Assembly: GCF_003325755.1 (NCBI RefSeq)
Contig: NZ_QORI02000019.1
Coordinates: 1 to 64,000 of the forward strand
Reading direction: 5' to 3'
Source of the DNA: Pseudomonas sp. SST3
GTDB lineage: Bacteria > Pseudomonadota > Gammaproteobacteria > Pseudomonadales > Pseudomonadaceae
DNA length: 64,000 nucleotides
The notes below the pieces were generated by a model. The model searched no databases and was not told the DNA's origin. It worked only from the letters and a program-made list of their open reading frames with translations. Shown here in pieces: positions 45,447-55,784 of this stretch (position 1 is its first letter; each line of letters opens with the position of its first letter). A program made the position numbers and the translations under genes.

Positions 45447-45560
45447 TCGTTTCATGGGGAGTAAAGCGGCGCGGCACCGGGTCGAAATGACAAAGCCGTT
45501 GCCGGAGGCCAGATGCAAAGGTGTTCGGCCTTGTGATGTTCGGCCCTATGAGAGGTACCC

Positions 45561-46079
45561 ATGCCCAGCTCTGCCCCGCAACCTGAGCAGCTGCAGTTCG
45601 CCAGCGACGGCCGCACGCCGAATAGCCCGCACCCGGTGCTGGTGTATCGTCAGCTGCCGCTGGCCGAAGACGACTATGCCGCGGCGTTCGAAAACCTGTT
45701 CAACAGTCATCTGTGGCCAGCGCAATGGCGCGCAAGTGTCTACGACTATCACCACTTCCATTCCACCGCCCATGAGGTGCTTGGAGTTTCGCGTGGCTCG
45801 GCGCGGCTGATGCTCGGCGGTGAGCATGGCCAGGAGGTGGAGGTTCGCGCCGGGGATGCGCTGGTGCTGCCCGCCGGCACCGGTCATTGCCGATTGACCG
45901 CGAGCGAGGAATTCGAGGTGGTGGCGGGCTATCCGGTCGATCAGCAGTACGATCTGCTGCGTCCCGGCGAGAGCGGCCATGACGAAGCGCGCGCTCGCGC
46001 CGAGCGGGTCGGCGTACCGGTGAGTGATCCGATCGCCGGCACCCAAGGTGCGCTGGTCACACTATGGCGCCATGAATGA
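45561..46079 (+). CDS. cupin domain protein, YjlB-like
   Basis: A 172-residue single cupin. It has HHFHSTAHEVLGVSRGSARLMLGGEHGQEVEVRAGDALVLPAGTGHC, with His ligands for a metal, and a following GYPVDQQYDL segment. Relatives (YjlB family) are of unknown reaction. The start follows GAGAGGTACCC. It converges with xpt. Confidence 0.88.
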   Translation: MPSSAPQPEQLQFASDGRTPNSPHPVLVYRQLPLAEDDYAAAFENLFNSHLWPAQWRASVYDYHHFHSTAHEVLGVSRGSARLMLGGEHGQEVEVRAGDALVLPAGTGHCRLTASEEFEVVAGYPVDQQYDLLRPGESGHDEARARAERVGVPVSDPIAGTQGALVTLWRHE

Positions 46080-46138
46080 AGCGCGGCGCTCGAGCCCTTC
46101 GATGATTGGCCGCGAGCGCTGTTGGCGCGTCGCAGATC

Positions 46139-46722
<584 letters not shown>

Positions 46723-46901
46723 TCAAGCGTGGGCGGCCCGGTACCTCTGACGGTTTCGCGCTCCCGAAAACCGGCTGGGCGCTGCGCCACGATGGCGAGC
46801 GCCCAGCCCGTTTCGATCCTGCATCCATTCGCCAGCGTTTCCCGCAGCCTGGAAAGCCGCGCATTCTCGCTCAATTCCGTGCGTGGGTCCAAGTGGACCG
46901 T

Positions 46902-47486
46902 TCAGTCAGGTGTTTCGATCGACAAGCGGCGAAAGCGGGCGGCCTCGCCATGATGCTGCAACACCAGATGGCCCTCGTCGGCCTGGGCGAAGCGTGGAAA
47001 GCCGGCGAACTTGCTCTGGACGATGCGCGCATGCAGGCCGTCGAATCGATAGCGCAGCACACGGCGGCCGCGTAGCCAGTGCTCGACATGCCCATCGTCG
47101 ACGATCAGCTCCGCCTCGATGAACTCGCCAGGCTCCATAGACGTTTCCGGTTCGGCAGCCATCAATCCATACAGAGCGCCGTTGCGGGTGGTGGGCTCGC
47201 GGCCGTCTGGGTGGCCGGCGTCATCCAACAGCTGCATTTCCGGACCACTGTGCCAGCTGAGCTCGACGTCTTCCTCCACACGGTAGAGCACGCCGGAGTT
47301 GCCGGCGATGGGCAGTGCGAATTCGAAACGGAAGGCGAAATTCCGGTAGCGCTGCCGCGAGATCAGATCGATTCGCAGAGCACCGGCGATGGCCTGCAGC
47401 TCGCCGTCGCGGCTTCGCCAGTTGCCGACGGGAAAGCCGCCGGTGTGCCAGCCGCGCCACTCATCGGCGTCGAGTGTTCTTTGCAT
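46902..47486 (-). CDS. DUF1080 (3-keto-disaccharide hydrolase fold) protein
   Basis: A 194-residue protein of the DUF1080 concanavalin-like family, recently linked to 3-keto-glycoside hydrolysis. Seen are DEWRGWHTGGFPVGNWRSRDGEL, DLISRQRYRNFAFRFEFAL, GNSGVLYRVEEDVELSWHSGPEMQLLDD and a C-terminal strand set. There is no signal peptide, so it is probably cytoplasmic. It follows the second GH13 gene by 4 bp on the same strand and would be last in that operon. The true substrate is unknown. Confidence 0.82.
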   Translation of the reverse strand: MQRTLDADEWRGWHTGGFPVGNWRSRDGELQAIAGALRIDLISRQRYRNFAFRFEFALPIAGNSGVLYRVEEDVELSWHSGPEMQLLDDAGHPDGREPTTRNGALYGLMAAEPETSMEPGEFIEAELIVDDGHVEHWLRGRRVLRYRFDGLHARIVQSKFAGFPRFAQADEGHLVLQHHGEAARFRRLSIETPD

Positions 47487-47490
47487 CGTC

Positions 47491-49110
47491 TTAGCCGAAC
47501 AGCTGCTGCTTGCGCCGCAGCCAGCGATAGCCGTAGCCGGTCAGGCGTATCCGCAGCGGATGCCCCTCGGGCTGTTCATAATCGCTGTCGGCCAGCACAT
47601 CGACCATTTCCTGAAGGTCGTCCTCGGCGATTACGACCTCGACCTCCCGGTCCGCCAGGTTCACGAGCATCAGCACGGTGGAATCGTTGTCATGGCGAAT
47701 GGCGAAAACCGACGGGCAGCCCGTCTCGACCGCACGATGTCGGCCACCGCCAATCTCGCGCAGTCCGATACGGGTGCGAATCATGGTGCCGGTCCTGGCT
47801 AGCAGTGAATCGTCGCGCAGGGTCTGCGCATAGACGTTGCGCTGCTCATAACCGAAGTCGCCCCCGTCGATCAGCGGCGCCGCCAGTTGCTGCGGGGTAT
47901 CAGCACAGGAGAAGCCGGCGTTGGGTTCGTTTGACCACTGCATCGGTGTGCGTACCGCCAGGCGCTCCGGGCGCGACAGATCGTCGCCCATGCCGATCTC
48001 CTCTCCATAGCGGATGATCGGCGTGCCGGGAAGCGCGAACAGCAGAGCGTGGGCCATGCCAATGCGCCGCTCGTTGCCGTCGAGCATCGGCGCCAGGCGC
48101 CGACGGATGCCTCGGTTGTAGGCGCGCATGTCAGGGTCGGGGGCGAAGGCCTGCATGACTTCTTCGCGCTCATCGTCGGTCAGCCGTTCCAGATCCAGTT
48201 CGTCATGATTGCGCAGCCAGATCGCGTACTGCGCGCGCTCGGGTGGTTCCGGCTGGCGCTCCAGCGCACGATGCAGGGGCTCGGCTTCGCTGCGGGCGAG
48301 GGCGAGGAAAAAATGATTGTTGGCCCAGAAGTTCAATAACAGAGTCAGCCGATCACCTTCGCCGAAATAGTCGCGGTACTGCTCCGGCTCGACATCTACC
48401 TCGCCCAGCAGCACCGCTTCGGGGCGGCGCAGGGTAACGAAGTCGCGCATGTGTTCGAGCAGCCAGTAGCCGTTGCTATCACCGTCACCGGCCTGCTCGA
48501 TCAGGTGCGAGGCGGCATCGACGCGAAAACCCGATACCCCCAGGCGCAGCCAGAAGGCGATGATCCGCTCGATTTCCTTGACCACCGTCGGGTTGCCCAG
48601 GTTCAGGTCAGGCTCATGGTTGTAGAACAGGTGGCGGTAGTACTGCCCGGCGTCTTCGTCCCAGGTCCAGACGCTCTTCTCTATGGTGGGGAAAATCGGC
48701 TCGATGCTGTCATCCGGCTCGTCCGCCCAGATATAGAAATCCCGGTAAGGCGACTGCGGGTCGCGTCGTGCTTCCTGAAACCAGCGATGCTCGATCGAGG
48801 TGTGTTGCACCACCAGTTCGATCATCACATGCAGGCCCAGCTCCTCGGCCTTCTCCAGCAAATAGACCACGTCGGCGAGATCACCGAAGCGCGGATCGAC
48901 CTGCAGGTGATCGCTGACATCGTAGCCCGCATCGCGGAAGGGCGACTGATAGAAGGGCATCAGCCAGATGGCCGTAGCGCCCAGGCCGCGGACGTAATCC
49001 AGGCGCTCGGTGACGCCGCGCAGATCACCACAGCCATCACCGTTGATGTCGAGGAACAGTGACGGGTCGATCTGATAGATCACCGCGTTGCGATACCAAA
49101 GTGGTCTCAT
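47491..49110 (-). CDS. GH13 alpha-amylase family enzyme, trehalose synthase-like, altered region I
   Basis: A 539-residue GH13 protein, similar in layout to trehalose synthase/amylosucrase-like enzymes (WYRNAVIYQIDPSLF, GVTERLDYVRGLGATAIWLMPFY). Catalytic nucleophile Asp198 (GFRVDAASHL), acid/base Glu237 (LLGEVDVEP) and Asp303 (LRNHDELDLERL) are in place. Region I, usually DxVxNH, reads ELVVQH here (E98, Q102, H103), so the usual Asp and Asn are replaced. The start MRPLWYRNAV has GGAGGA upstream within the previous gene; the long open frame further upstream is rejected. It is probably an alpha-glucan or disaccharide converting enzyme. Its ATG lies 1 bp past the stop of the upstream GH13 gene. 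Confidence 0.85.
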   Translation of the reverse strand: MRPLWYRNAVIYQIDPSLFLDINGDGCGDLRGVTERLDYVRGLGATAIWLMPFYQSPFRDAGYDVSDHLQVDPRFGDLADVVYLLEKAEELGLHVMIELVVQHTSIEHRWFQEARRDPQSPYRDFYIWADEPDDSIEPIFPTIEKSVWTWDEDAGQYYRHLFYNHEPDLNLGNPTVVKEIERIIAFWLRLGVSGFRVDAASHLIEQAGDGDSNGYWLLEHMRDFVTLRRPEAVLLGEVDVEPEQYRDYFGEGDRLTLLLNFWANNHFFLALARSEAEPLHRALERQPEPPERAQYAIWLRNHDELDLERLTDDEREEVMQAFAPDPDMRAYNRGIRRRLAPMLDGNERRIGMAHALLFALPGTPIIRYGEEIGMGDDLSRPERLAVRTPMQWSNEPNAGFSCADTPQQLAAPLIDGGDFGYEQRNVYAQTLRDDSLLARTGTMIRTRIGLREIGGGRHRAVETGCPSVFAIRHDNDSTVLMLVNLADREVEVVIAEDDLQEMVDVLADSDYEQPEGHPLRIRLTGYGYRWLRRKQQLFG

Positions 49111-49111
49111 T

Positions 49112-50647
49112 TCAATGTTCCTCCGGTCTGAGCACCAGTGCCTGGCCTGCTGCCAGCTCGCCGCTGTAAGGTTCGTCCTCGCCCTGGCCGTCGCTGGCGA
49201 TTTCGATCTGCCAGTGTCCATTGATCGGAAAGGCATGGGGTTCGTCAGCAAAGTTCAGGCAGATCACGCGCTGGTCATCGCCCAGCTGCCGCCGGTAGGC
49301 GAGTACGTTCGGGTGTGATCGCAGTTCTTCCCAATTGCCATGAAGCAGAGCGGGGCTGCGTTTGCGCGCGGCGATCAGTCGGCGGTAAAGCTCGAGTGTC
49401 GAGCCGGGCGCCTGTCGCTGCCGTTCGGCGGCCAGCTCGTCGCTGTCCGGTGGGAACGGCAGCCACGGAGGACTGCCTTCCCAGCCATGGGGCGGCGCGG
49501 CGAGCCAGGGGATTGGGGCGCGGCAGCCATCGCGACCACCGGGGTCGACCTGCTCGTCCGGTTCGACCACTGCATCTTCCAGCCCCAGTTCCTCGCCCTG
49601 GTAAACGAACGGTGTTCCGCGCAGCGTTAGCAATAGCACCGCGGCGGCATGGGCGCTGCGCAGCGAGCCGTGATAGCGGCTGCGCTGACGATGATTGTCG
49701 TGGTTGGACAACACCCAGGTAGGCCAGGCGTTGGCCGGTTTGAGCAGTGCCTCGACGTCGCGAATGCAGGTGCGGAACAGCACCGGTTCCCAGGGCGCAT
49801 CCAGCGGCTGGAAGTTGAAAGACATGTGCAACTCGTCGCCGGCCCCGTAGTACTGCAGGACCCGCTCGGTGGAGCGGATGTTCACCTCGCCGACCAGCAC
49901 GCGCTCGCCGGGGTAGCTGTCGACCAGCCGGCGCAGGCCGCGCAGCACTTCGTGGCTGTAGGGCTGGTCGTTGAACTCCACCAGCGGCTGGCCGGCCAGG
50001 CAGCGTGGATCATCGGCGAAGCTCGGGTCCTTGCCGGTGCAATGGATGACATCGACACGAAAGCCATCGATGCCGCGATCGAGCCAGAAGCGCAGCACGC
50101 CGTGCATCGCCTCGATCACTTCAGGGTTGCGCCAGTTCAGATCCGGCTGCTCGGGCAGGAACAGGTGCAGGTAATACTGCTGGCTGTGTTCGTCCCAGGT
50201 CCAGGCGCTGCCGGCGTTGAGTGCGGCGCGCCAGTTGTTCGGCTCGTCGCGCCAGATGTACCAGTCGCGCTTGGGGCTGTCCCGCGAGCTGCGCGACTCG
50301 ATGAACCAGGGATGCTGGTCGGAGGTGTGGTTGGGCACGAAATCGAGCAGCACTCGGATCCCGCGGGCATGCGTCTCGGCGATCAGCCGGTCGATGTCGT
50401 CCAGCGAGCCGAATAGCGGATCGATATCGCAATAGTCACTGATGTCGTAACCGGCGTCGGCCATCGGTGAGCGGAAGATCGGCGACAGCCACAGCGCGTC
50501 GACGCCCAGATATTGCAGGTGGTCGAGATGGCGCAGCACACCGTCGAGGTCGCCGATGCCGTCACTGTTGCTGTCGGCAAAAGATCGCGGATAGATCTGA
50601 TAGACGGTGGCGCCTTTCCACCAGGGTGGCTGGGTTGACTCGCTCAT
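49112..50647 (-). CDS. GH13 alpha-glucosidase
   Basis: A 511-residue GH13 enzyme of the alpha-glucosidase/oligo-1,6-glucosidase type, cleaving maltose- or sucrose-like glycosides. All canonical regions are seen: DFVPNHTS (102-109), nucleophile Asp199 (GFRVDVIH), acid/base Glu254 (VGEVNI), Asp317 (LSNHDNHRQRSR). No signal peptide, so cytoplasmic. The start MSESTQPPWWKGATVYQIYP follows GAGGGG. It heads the minus-strand operon GH13-GH13-DUF1080 and is divergent from a GAPDH gene. Confidence 0.9.
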   Translation of the reverse strand: MSESTQPPWWKGATVYQIYPRSFADSNSDGIGDLDGVLRHLDHLQYLGVDALWLSPIFRSPMADAGYDISDYCDIDPLFGSLDDIDRLIAETHARGIRVLLDFVPNHTSDQHPWFIESRSSRDSPKRDWYIWRDEPNNWRAALNAGSAWTWDEHSQQYYLHLFLPEQPDLNWRNPEVIEAMHGVLRFWLDRGIDGFRVDVIHCTGKDPSFADDPRCLAGQPLVEFNDQPYSHEVLRGLRRLVDSYPGERVLVGEVNIRSTERVLQYYGAGDELHMSFNFQPLDAPWEPVLFRTCIRDVEALLKPANAWPTWVLSNHDNHRQRSRYHGSLRSAHAAAVLLLTLRGTPFVYQGEELGLEDAVVEPDEQVDPGGRDGCRAPIPWLAAPPHGWEGSPPWLPFPPDSDELAAERQRQAPGSTLELYRRLIAARKRSPALLHGNWEELRSHPNVLAYRRQLGDDQRVICLNFADEPHAFPINGHWQIEIASDGQGEDEPYSGELAAGQALVLRPEEH

Positions 50648-50821
50648 GCTTGTCCCCTCTGTCCGGTGTTTCGGCAGGTCCGGTGGGCGGCCTGTGAGGT
50701 TTAGGACTGACGAACGGTGCTCGGGTTTCCCAGCTTCGTTGATCTCCGTCGGACGGTATTGAACGCCACAGACCATACTCCGACTAACCTTGCAGCTGCT
50801 TCAACGACCCAGGAGACCGCC

Positions 50822-51841
50822 ATGTTGCGTATTGCCATCAATGGTTATGGCCGTATCGGCCGAGCCGTGTTGCGAGCCCTGTTCGAGAGAAATCTGGAAA
50901 ACCGGATCCACATCGAGGCCATCAACGACCTCAGCGACCGGAGCGCGATGGCGCACTTGACGCGCTTCGATACCACCTTCGGGCGTTTCCAGGGGCAGGT
51001 CGATCTGCATGACGACGTGATGCAGATCCGTGGCCAATCGATCCGTCTGCTGCATGAGCGCGATCCCAGCCAGCTGCCGTGGAAGCAGCTCGGGGTCGAT
51101 GTGGTGCTGGAATGTTCGGGCAAGTTCAAGAAGCGTGCATTGATCGACCAGCACCTGCAGGCCGGAGCCGAGCGCGTGTTCGCCTCGCATCCGCTCGATG
51201 ACGCTGATCTGACGGTGGTCTACGGCATCAACCATGAATTGCTCGATGGCAGCCAGCGGGTGATCTCCAACGCGTCCTGCACCACCAACTGCCTGGCGCC
51301 GCTGGCCAAGGTGTTGCACGAGGCGGTAGGGATCCGTCAGGGGCTGCTCAATACCGTGCATTCCTACACCAATGACCAGAGCTTGCTCGACAAGGCTCAC
51401 AAGGATCTCTACCGCGCCCGTGCCGCGGCGGAGTCGATGATTCCGTCCACTACCGGCGCGGCCAAGGCCATCGGTTTGGTCCTGCCGGAGCTGGCCGGGC
51501 GACTGGATGGGTTGTCGGTACGGGTGCCGACGCCCAACGTCTCGCTGGTGGACCTCACCTTCATTGCCGAGCGACCGCCGGCCGGTGTCGAGGCGGTGAA
51601 CCAGATCTTGCGGGCAGGGGCGCAGAAAATGCCGCTCGGGGTGATGGAGTGCAACGACCTGCCGTTGGTTTCGCGCGACTTCATTGGTTATCCAATCTCC
51701 TGCGTCGCTGATCTCAGCCATACCCGTGTACAGGACGAATTGATCAAAGTGCTGGCCTGGTATGACAACGAATGGGCATTCTCAAATCGCATGCTCGACG
51801 TGCTGCTGGCCTGGGGTGACGGCACGGCGCAGGCCGCCTGA
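50822..51841 (+). CDS. type I glyceraldehyde-3-phosphate dehydrogenase family protein
   Basis: A 339-residue phosphorylating dehydrogenase. It has the NAD motif INGYGRIGRAVLRA, the catalytic SNASCTTNCLAP with Cys153 and the later VHSYTNDQSLLDKAHKDLYRARAAAESM and NVSLVDLTFIA. The fit to GapA is good, and the erythrose-4-phosphate dehydrogenase (Epd) reaction cannot be excluded. The start at 50822 follows AGGAG about 6 bp upstream in a longer open frame. It is divergent from the GH13 operon and is followed 13 bp later by a cyclodeaminase-family gene. Confidence 0.9.
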   Translation: MLRIAINGYGRIGRAVLRALFERNLENRIHIEAINDLSDRSAMAHLTRFDTTFGRFQGQVDLHDDVMQIRGQSIRLLHERDPSQLPWKQLGVDVVLECSGKFKKRALIDQHLQAGAERVFASHPLDDADLTVVYGINHELLDGSQRVISNASCTTNCLAPLAKVLHEAVGIRQGLLNTVHSYTNDQSLLDKAHKDLYRARAAAESMIPSTTGAAKAIGLVLPELAGRLDGLSVRVPTPNVSLVDLTFIAERPPAGVEAVNQILRAGAQKMPLGVMECNDLPLVSRDFIGYPISCVADLSHTRVQDELIKVLAWYDNEWAFSNRMLDVLLAWGDGTAQAA

Positions 51842-51854
51842 TCGGATCGTTTGG

Positions 51855-52451
51855 ATGAACGACGGTGCGAGCGTCTGGACGCAACGGCTGGCGGAGTTCC
51901 GGAGGGCTACGGCTGCGCGCCAGCCAACGCCCGGTTGCGGCGCGGCGGCGGCTGTCACGGCTGACATTGGGCTCGCGCTGGTACTCAAAGGCCTGCGCAT
52001 CAGCGAGGCCCATACGTCCGACCCGACTCGCCTTGAGCTGACGCAATCGGCTCAAGCGCTACTGGGAAGGCCGGGCGCTTTCGCTGACGATGACATGCAG
52101 GCCTTCAGCGAGTACCTGAGCGCGTCGCGAGAGGATGAGCCCAAGCAAAAGCAGGCGGCGTCCCGTCAGGCCTGTGCCGTGCCGCTGGCTCTGGCTCATT
52201 GCTGCCTGGAGGCGCTCGAACTCGCCGTCAACGCCTGGCCTTGTACGGCGCCGATAGTCCAAAGCGATGTCCAGGCCGGCGCCGTGCTTATCCACGCCGG
52301 GCTCAGCGCGGCCCTGATCAATGTCGATGCCGATATGGCGAGTCTTGATGATGCCTCTGCCCAGGACCAGGCCGGGCGAACACGCCAACGCCTGCAGGCC
52401 GAGGGTGACGGGCTCTTGCAGCAATTGCTCGGTCAGGTTCGGTCTCGCTAG
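51855..52451 (+). CDS. formiminotransferase-cyclodeaminase family protein
   Basis: A 198-residue protein of the cyclodeaminase/methenyl-THF cyclohydrolase (FchA) fold. It has PTPGCGAAAAVTADIGLALV, where the family usually has PxPGGG, then DDDMQAFSEYL, VPLALAHCCLEALELA, IVQSDVQAGAVLIHAGLSAALINV. The change of Gly to Cys in the PGGG motif may affect folate binding. It likely acts on a one-carbon folate intermediate, but other histidine-degradation or purine genes are absent here. The start is chosen by alignment; the ribosome site is weak. It is probably co-transcribed with GAPDH. Confidence 0.82.
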   Translation: MNDGASVWTQRLAEFRRATAARQPTPGCGAAAAVTADIGLALVLKGLRISEAHTSDPTRLELTQSAQALLGRPGAFADDDMQAFSEYLSASREDEPKQKQAASRQACAVPLALAHCCLEALELAVNAWPCTAPIVQSDVQAGAVLIHAGLSAALINVDADMASLDDASAQDQAGRTRQRLQAEGDGLLQQLLGQVRSR

Positions 52452-52527
52452 CGGTGTAAATGATCCCCAGCAATGTGCTCCTGCGGAAAGCTCGCTTTAC
52501 ACGAGCGTGTGACGCCTGCGCTGCAGT

Positions 52528-52550
52528 TGTAGGAGCCAGCTTGCTGGCGA
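52528..52550 (+). repeat. REP element
   Basis: A single copy of the Pseudomonas REP-type repeat, TGTAGGAGCCAGCTTGCTGG..., which pairs with itself (CCAGC / GCTGG). The same core recurs in the units at 56667-57107. Confidence 0.8.
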
Positions 52551-52611
52551 TCTGATCCCAGACCTTCACGCGATCAACACCCAGACGGCACTGGCGAACC
52601 AACTTTCCTAT

Positions 52612-52719
52612 AACGAGAATAAACGTCTCGTTTTAGGTTGACGCCAGAAAGTATTGTTCCTAGTCTCAAAGCCAAGTGAGACGAACCATCTCAAAATAAC
52701 AATCGAGACCTGAGGTCTC
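52612..52719. promoter_or_regulatory. cluster of GAGAC/GTCTC inverted repeats
   Basis: Three inverted pairs share the same half-site: AACGAGA-7-TCTCGTT (52612-52632), GTCTCA-8-TGAGAC (52663-52682) and GAGACC-TGA-GGTCTC (52705-52719). A further GAGA...TCTC spans 52679-52692. Spacing suggests multiple operator sites for one dimeric regulator, possibly the local IclR protein. The regulator is not known. Confidence 0.55.
52695..52702 (+). promoter_or_regulatory. catabolite activity (Crc/Hfq) motif
   Basis: AATAACAA matches AAYAAYAA exactly. It is 104 bp before the start codon, further than usual, so its use depends on where transcription begins. Confidence 0.4.
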
Positions 52720-52806
52720 CTCATGCAACCCGTTCGTGCATGACGCTTCGTCTGGCGGGCCTCGACGCCCGTCCGATCGCATCGCGAACGCCCACCGGAG
52801 AACCCC

Positions 52807-53973
52807 ATGAGCCATCGCATCGTCCTGCCACGCCTGATGGAAGTAGGCGCTGGCGCCAGTCAGCAGATCGTCTCGGTATTGCACAGCCTTGGCTGCAAAC
52901 GTCCCCTAATCGTGACCGACCGGATGATGGTCGAGTTGGGTTACGTCAGCCGCATCAGCGAAATCCTGGCGCAGGCGGATATCCCCAGCGACTGCTTCGC
53001 CGACACGCTGCCGGAGCCGACCGCGGCGTCCATTCGCGCCGGTGTCGACATGGTTCGTCAGGGCGACTACGACTCGATCATCGCACTCGGTGGCGGCAGT
53101 CCGATTGATTCGGCCAAGGCCATCGGCATCCTCGGCAAGTTCGGTGGGGAGATGCGCGACTACCGCTTCCCGCGTGATGTCAGCGAGGCCGGCCTGCCGC
53201 TGATCGCCATTCCGACCACCGCCGGTACCGGCTCGGAGGCGACGCGCTTCACCATCATCACCGACGAGACCAGCGACGAGAAAATGCTCTGCGCGGGCCT
53301 CGGCTTCATGCCGGTGGCTGCACTGATCGACTACGAGCTGACCCTGTCGTTGCCGCCGCGGGTGACCGCCGATACCGGTATCGATGCCCTGACCCATGCC
53401 ATGGAGGCCTACGTCAGCCGCAAAGCCAGCCTCTACAGCGATGCTCAGGCGCTGCAGGCCATGCGTCTACTGGCACCGAATCTGCGCGCGGCTTATCACG
53501 AACCCGGCAACCATGCGGCGCGCGAGGCGATGATGCTCGGTGCAACGCTGGCCGGCATCGCTTTCTCCAATGCCTCAGTGGCGCTGGTGCACGGCATGAG
53601 CCGGCCCATCGGCGCCTTCTTCCATGTGCCGCACGGGCTATCCAATGCCATGTTGCTGCCGGCCATCACCGAGTTCTCGATTCCGGCCGCGCCCGAGCGT
53701 TACGCCGATTGCGCACGCGCCATGGGCGTGGCGGGCGAGAACGACAGCATAGAGACGGCCAACAGCAAGCTGCTGGTCGAGTTGCGTGCGATCAACAAGG
53801 AATTGCAGGTGCCCGGCCCGGAGCAATTCGGCATTCAGCGCGATCGTTTCTTCGAACTGCGCGAAACCATGGCGCGACAGGCGCTGGCATCGGGCTCGCC
53901 GGGCAACAACCCGCGTGTGCCTACGGAAGCGGAAATCATCGACCTCTACGAAATCGTCTGGAACCAGGAGTAA
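52807..53973 (+). CDS. iron-containing alcohol dehydrogenase
   Basis: A 388-residue group III (iron-activated) alcohol dehydrogenase. It has the NAD region IIALGGGSPIDSAKAIGIL and IPTTAGTGSEAT, followed by the metal-binding HAMEAYVSR, HGMSRPIGAFFHVPHGLSNAMLL. These enzymes oxidise short-chain alcohols, 1,3-diols or 3-hydroxy acids. The start MSHRIVLPRLMEVGAG follows CGGAGAACCCC. It is followed 4 bp later by a semialdehyde dehydrogenase, so the pair likely oxidises an alcohol stepwise. Confidence 0.92.
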   Translation: MSHRIVLPRLMEVGAGASQQIVSVLHSLGCKRPLIVTDRMMVELGYVSRISEILAQADIPSDCFADTLPEPTAASIRAGVDMVRQGDYDSIIALGGGSPIDSAKAIGILGKFGGEMRDYRFPRDVSEAGLPLIAIPTTAGTGSEATRFTIITDETSDEKMLCAGLGFMPVAALIDYELTLSLPPRVTADTGIDALTHAMEAYVSRKASLYSDAQALQAMRLLAPNLRAAYHEPGNHAAREAMMLGATLAGIAFSNASVALVHGMSRPIGAFFHVPHGLSNAMLLPAITEFSIPAAPERYADCARAMGVAGENDSIETANSKLLVELRAINKELQVPGPEQFGIQRDRFFELRETMARQALASGSPGNNPRVPTEAEIIDLYEIVWNQE

Positions 53974-53977
53974 CCCC

Positions 53978-55480
<1,503 letters not shown>

Positions 55481-55784
55481 CAGGGCTCCGCGGGCTTGCT
55501 GTAGGCGGGCTTAGCGTAGGGTGGGCTTCAGCCCACCAATGGACCGCCGCAACGCGTGCAAAGTGCTCAGCTGGCGAGGCCTGCTGCTGTGATCCCCGGA
55601 GCGCTGTGTGGTGCTGGTGGGCTGAAGCCCACCCTACTGCCGGTACGGATTCCTTGATGCTAGCTATCAGGTAAGGCGATTGCAGGCAGTGAAATTCGCC
55701 TCGCCCCGGTTCCCGATCTTTCATTTAGACTTTGCCGCCCTTCCGGGCGGCTGTTTCTCCATCTACCGCAACGGGCTTCGATCA
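55481..55784. other. 304-bp gap before the IclR gene
   Basis: Besides the repeat element (55516-55637), I see no gene. A likely IclR promoter lies near 55670-55740, where AT content rises (TTTCATTTAGACTTT), with no consensus pair that I can name confidently. Confidence 0.4.
55516..55637. repeat. GTAGGGTGGGC inverted-repeat element with 23-bp arms
   Basis: A perfect 23-bp inverted repeat bounds a 122-bp segment: GTAGGGTGGGCTTCAGCCCA at 55516 and its complement ending at 55637. Each arm is itself a hairpin (TGGGC-TTCA-GCCCA type). It is related to the elements at 3707, 56554 and 56667. It occupies the gap between mmsA-like and the IclR gene. Confidence 0.8.

Larger units (their letters stand above)
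52452..52806. other. 355-bp leader region upstream of the alcohol dehydrogenase
   Basis: No gene. It holds a REP element (52528-52550), a series of GAGAC/GTCTC half-sites in inverted pairs (52612-52632, 52663-52682, 52705-52719) and the Crc/Hfq-type motif AATAACAA (52695-52702). It is evidently a regulatory region for the downstream dehydrogenase operon. Confidence 0.6.
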
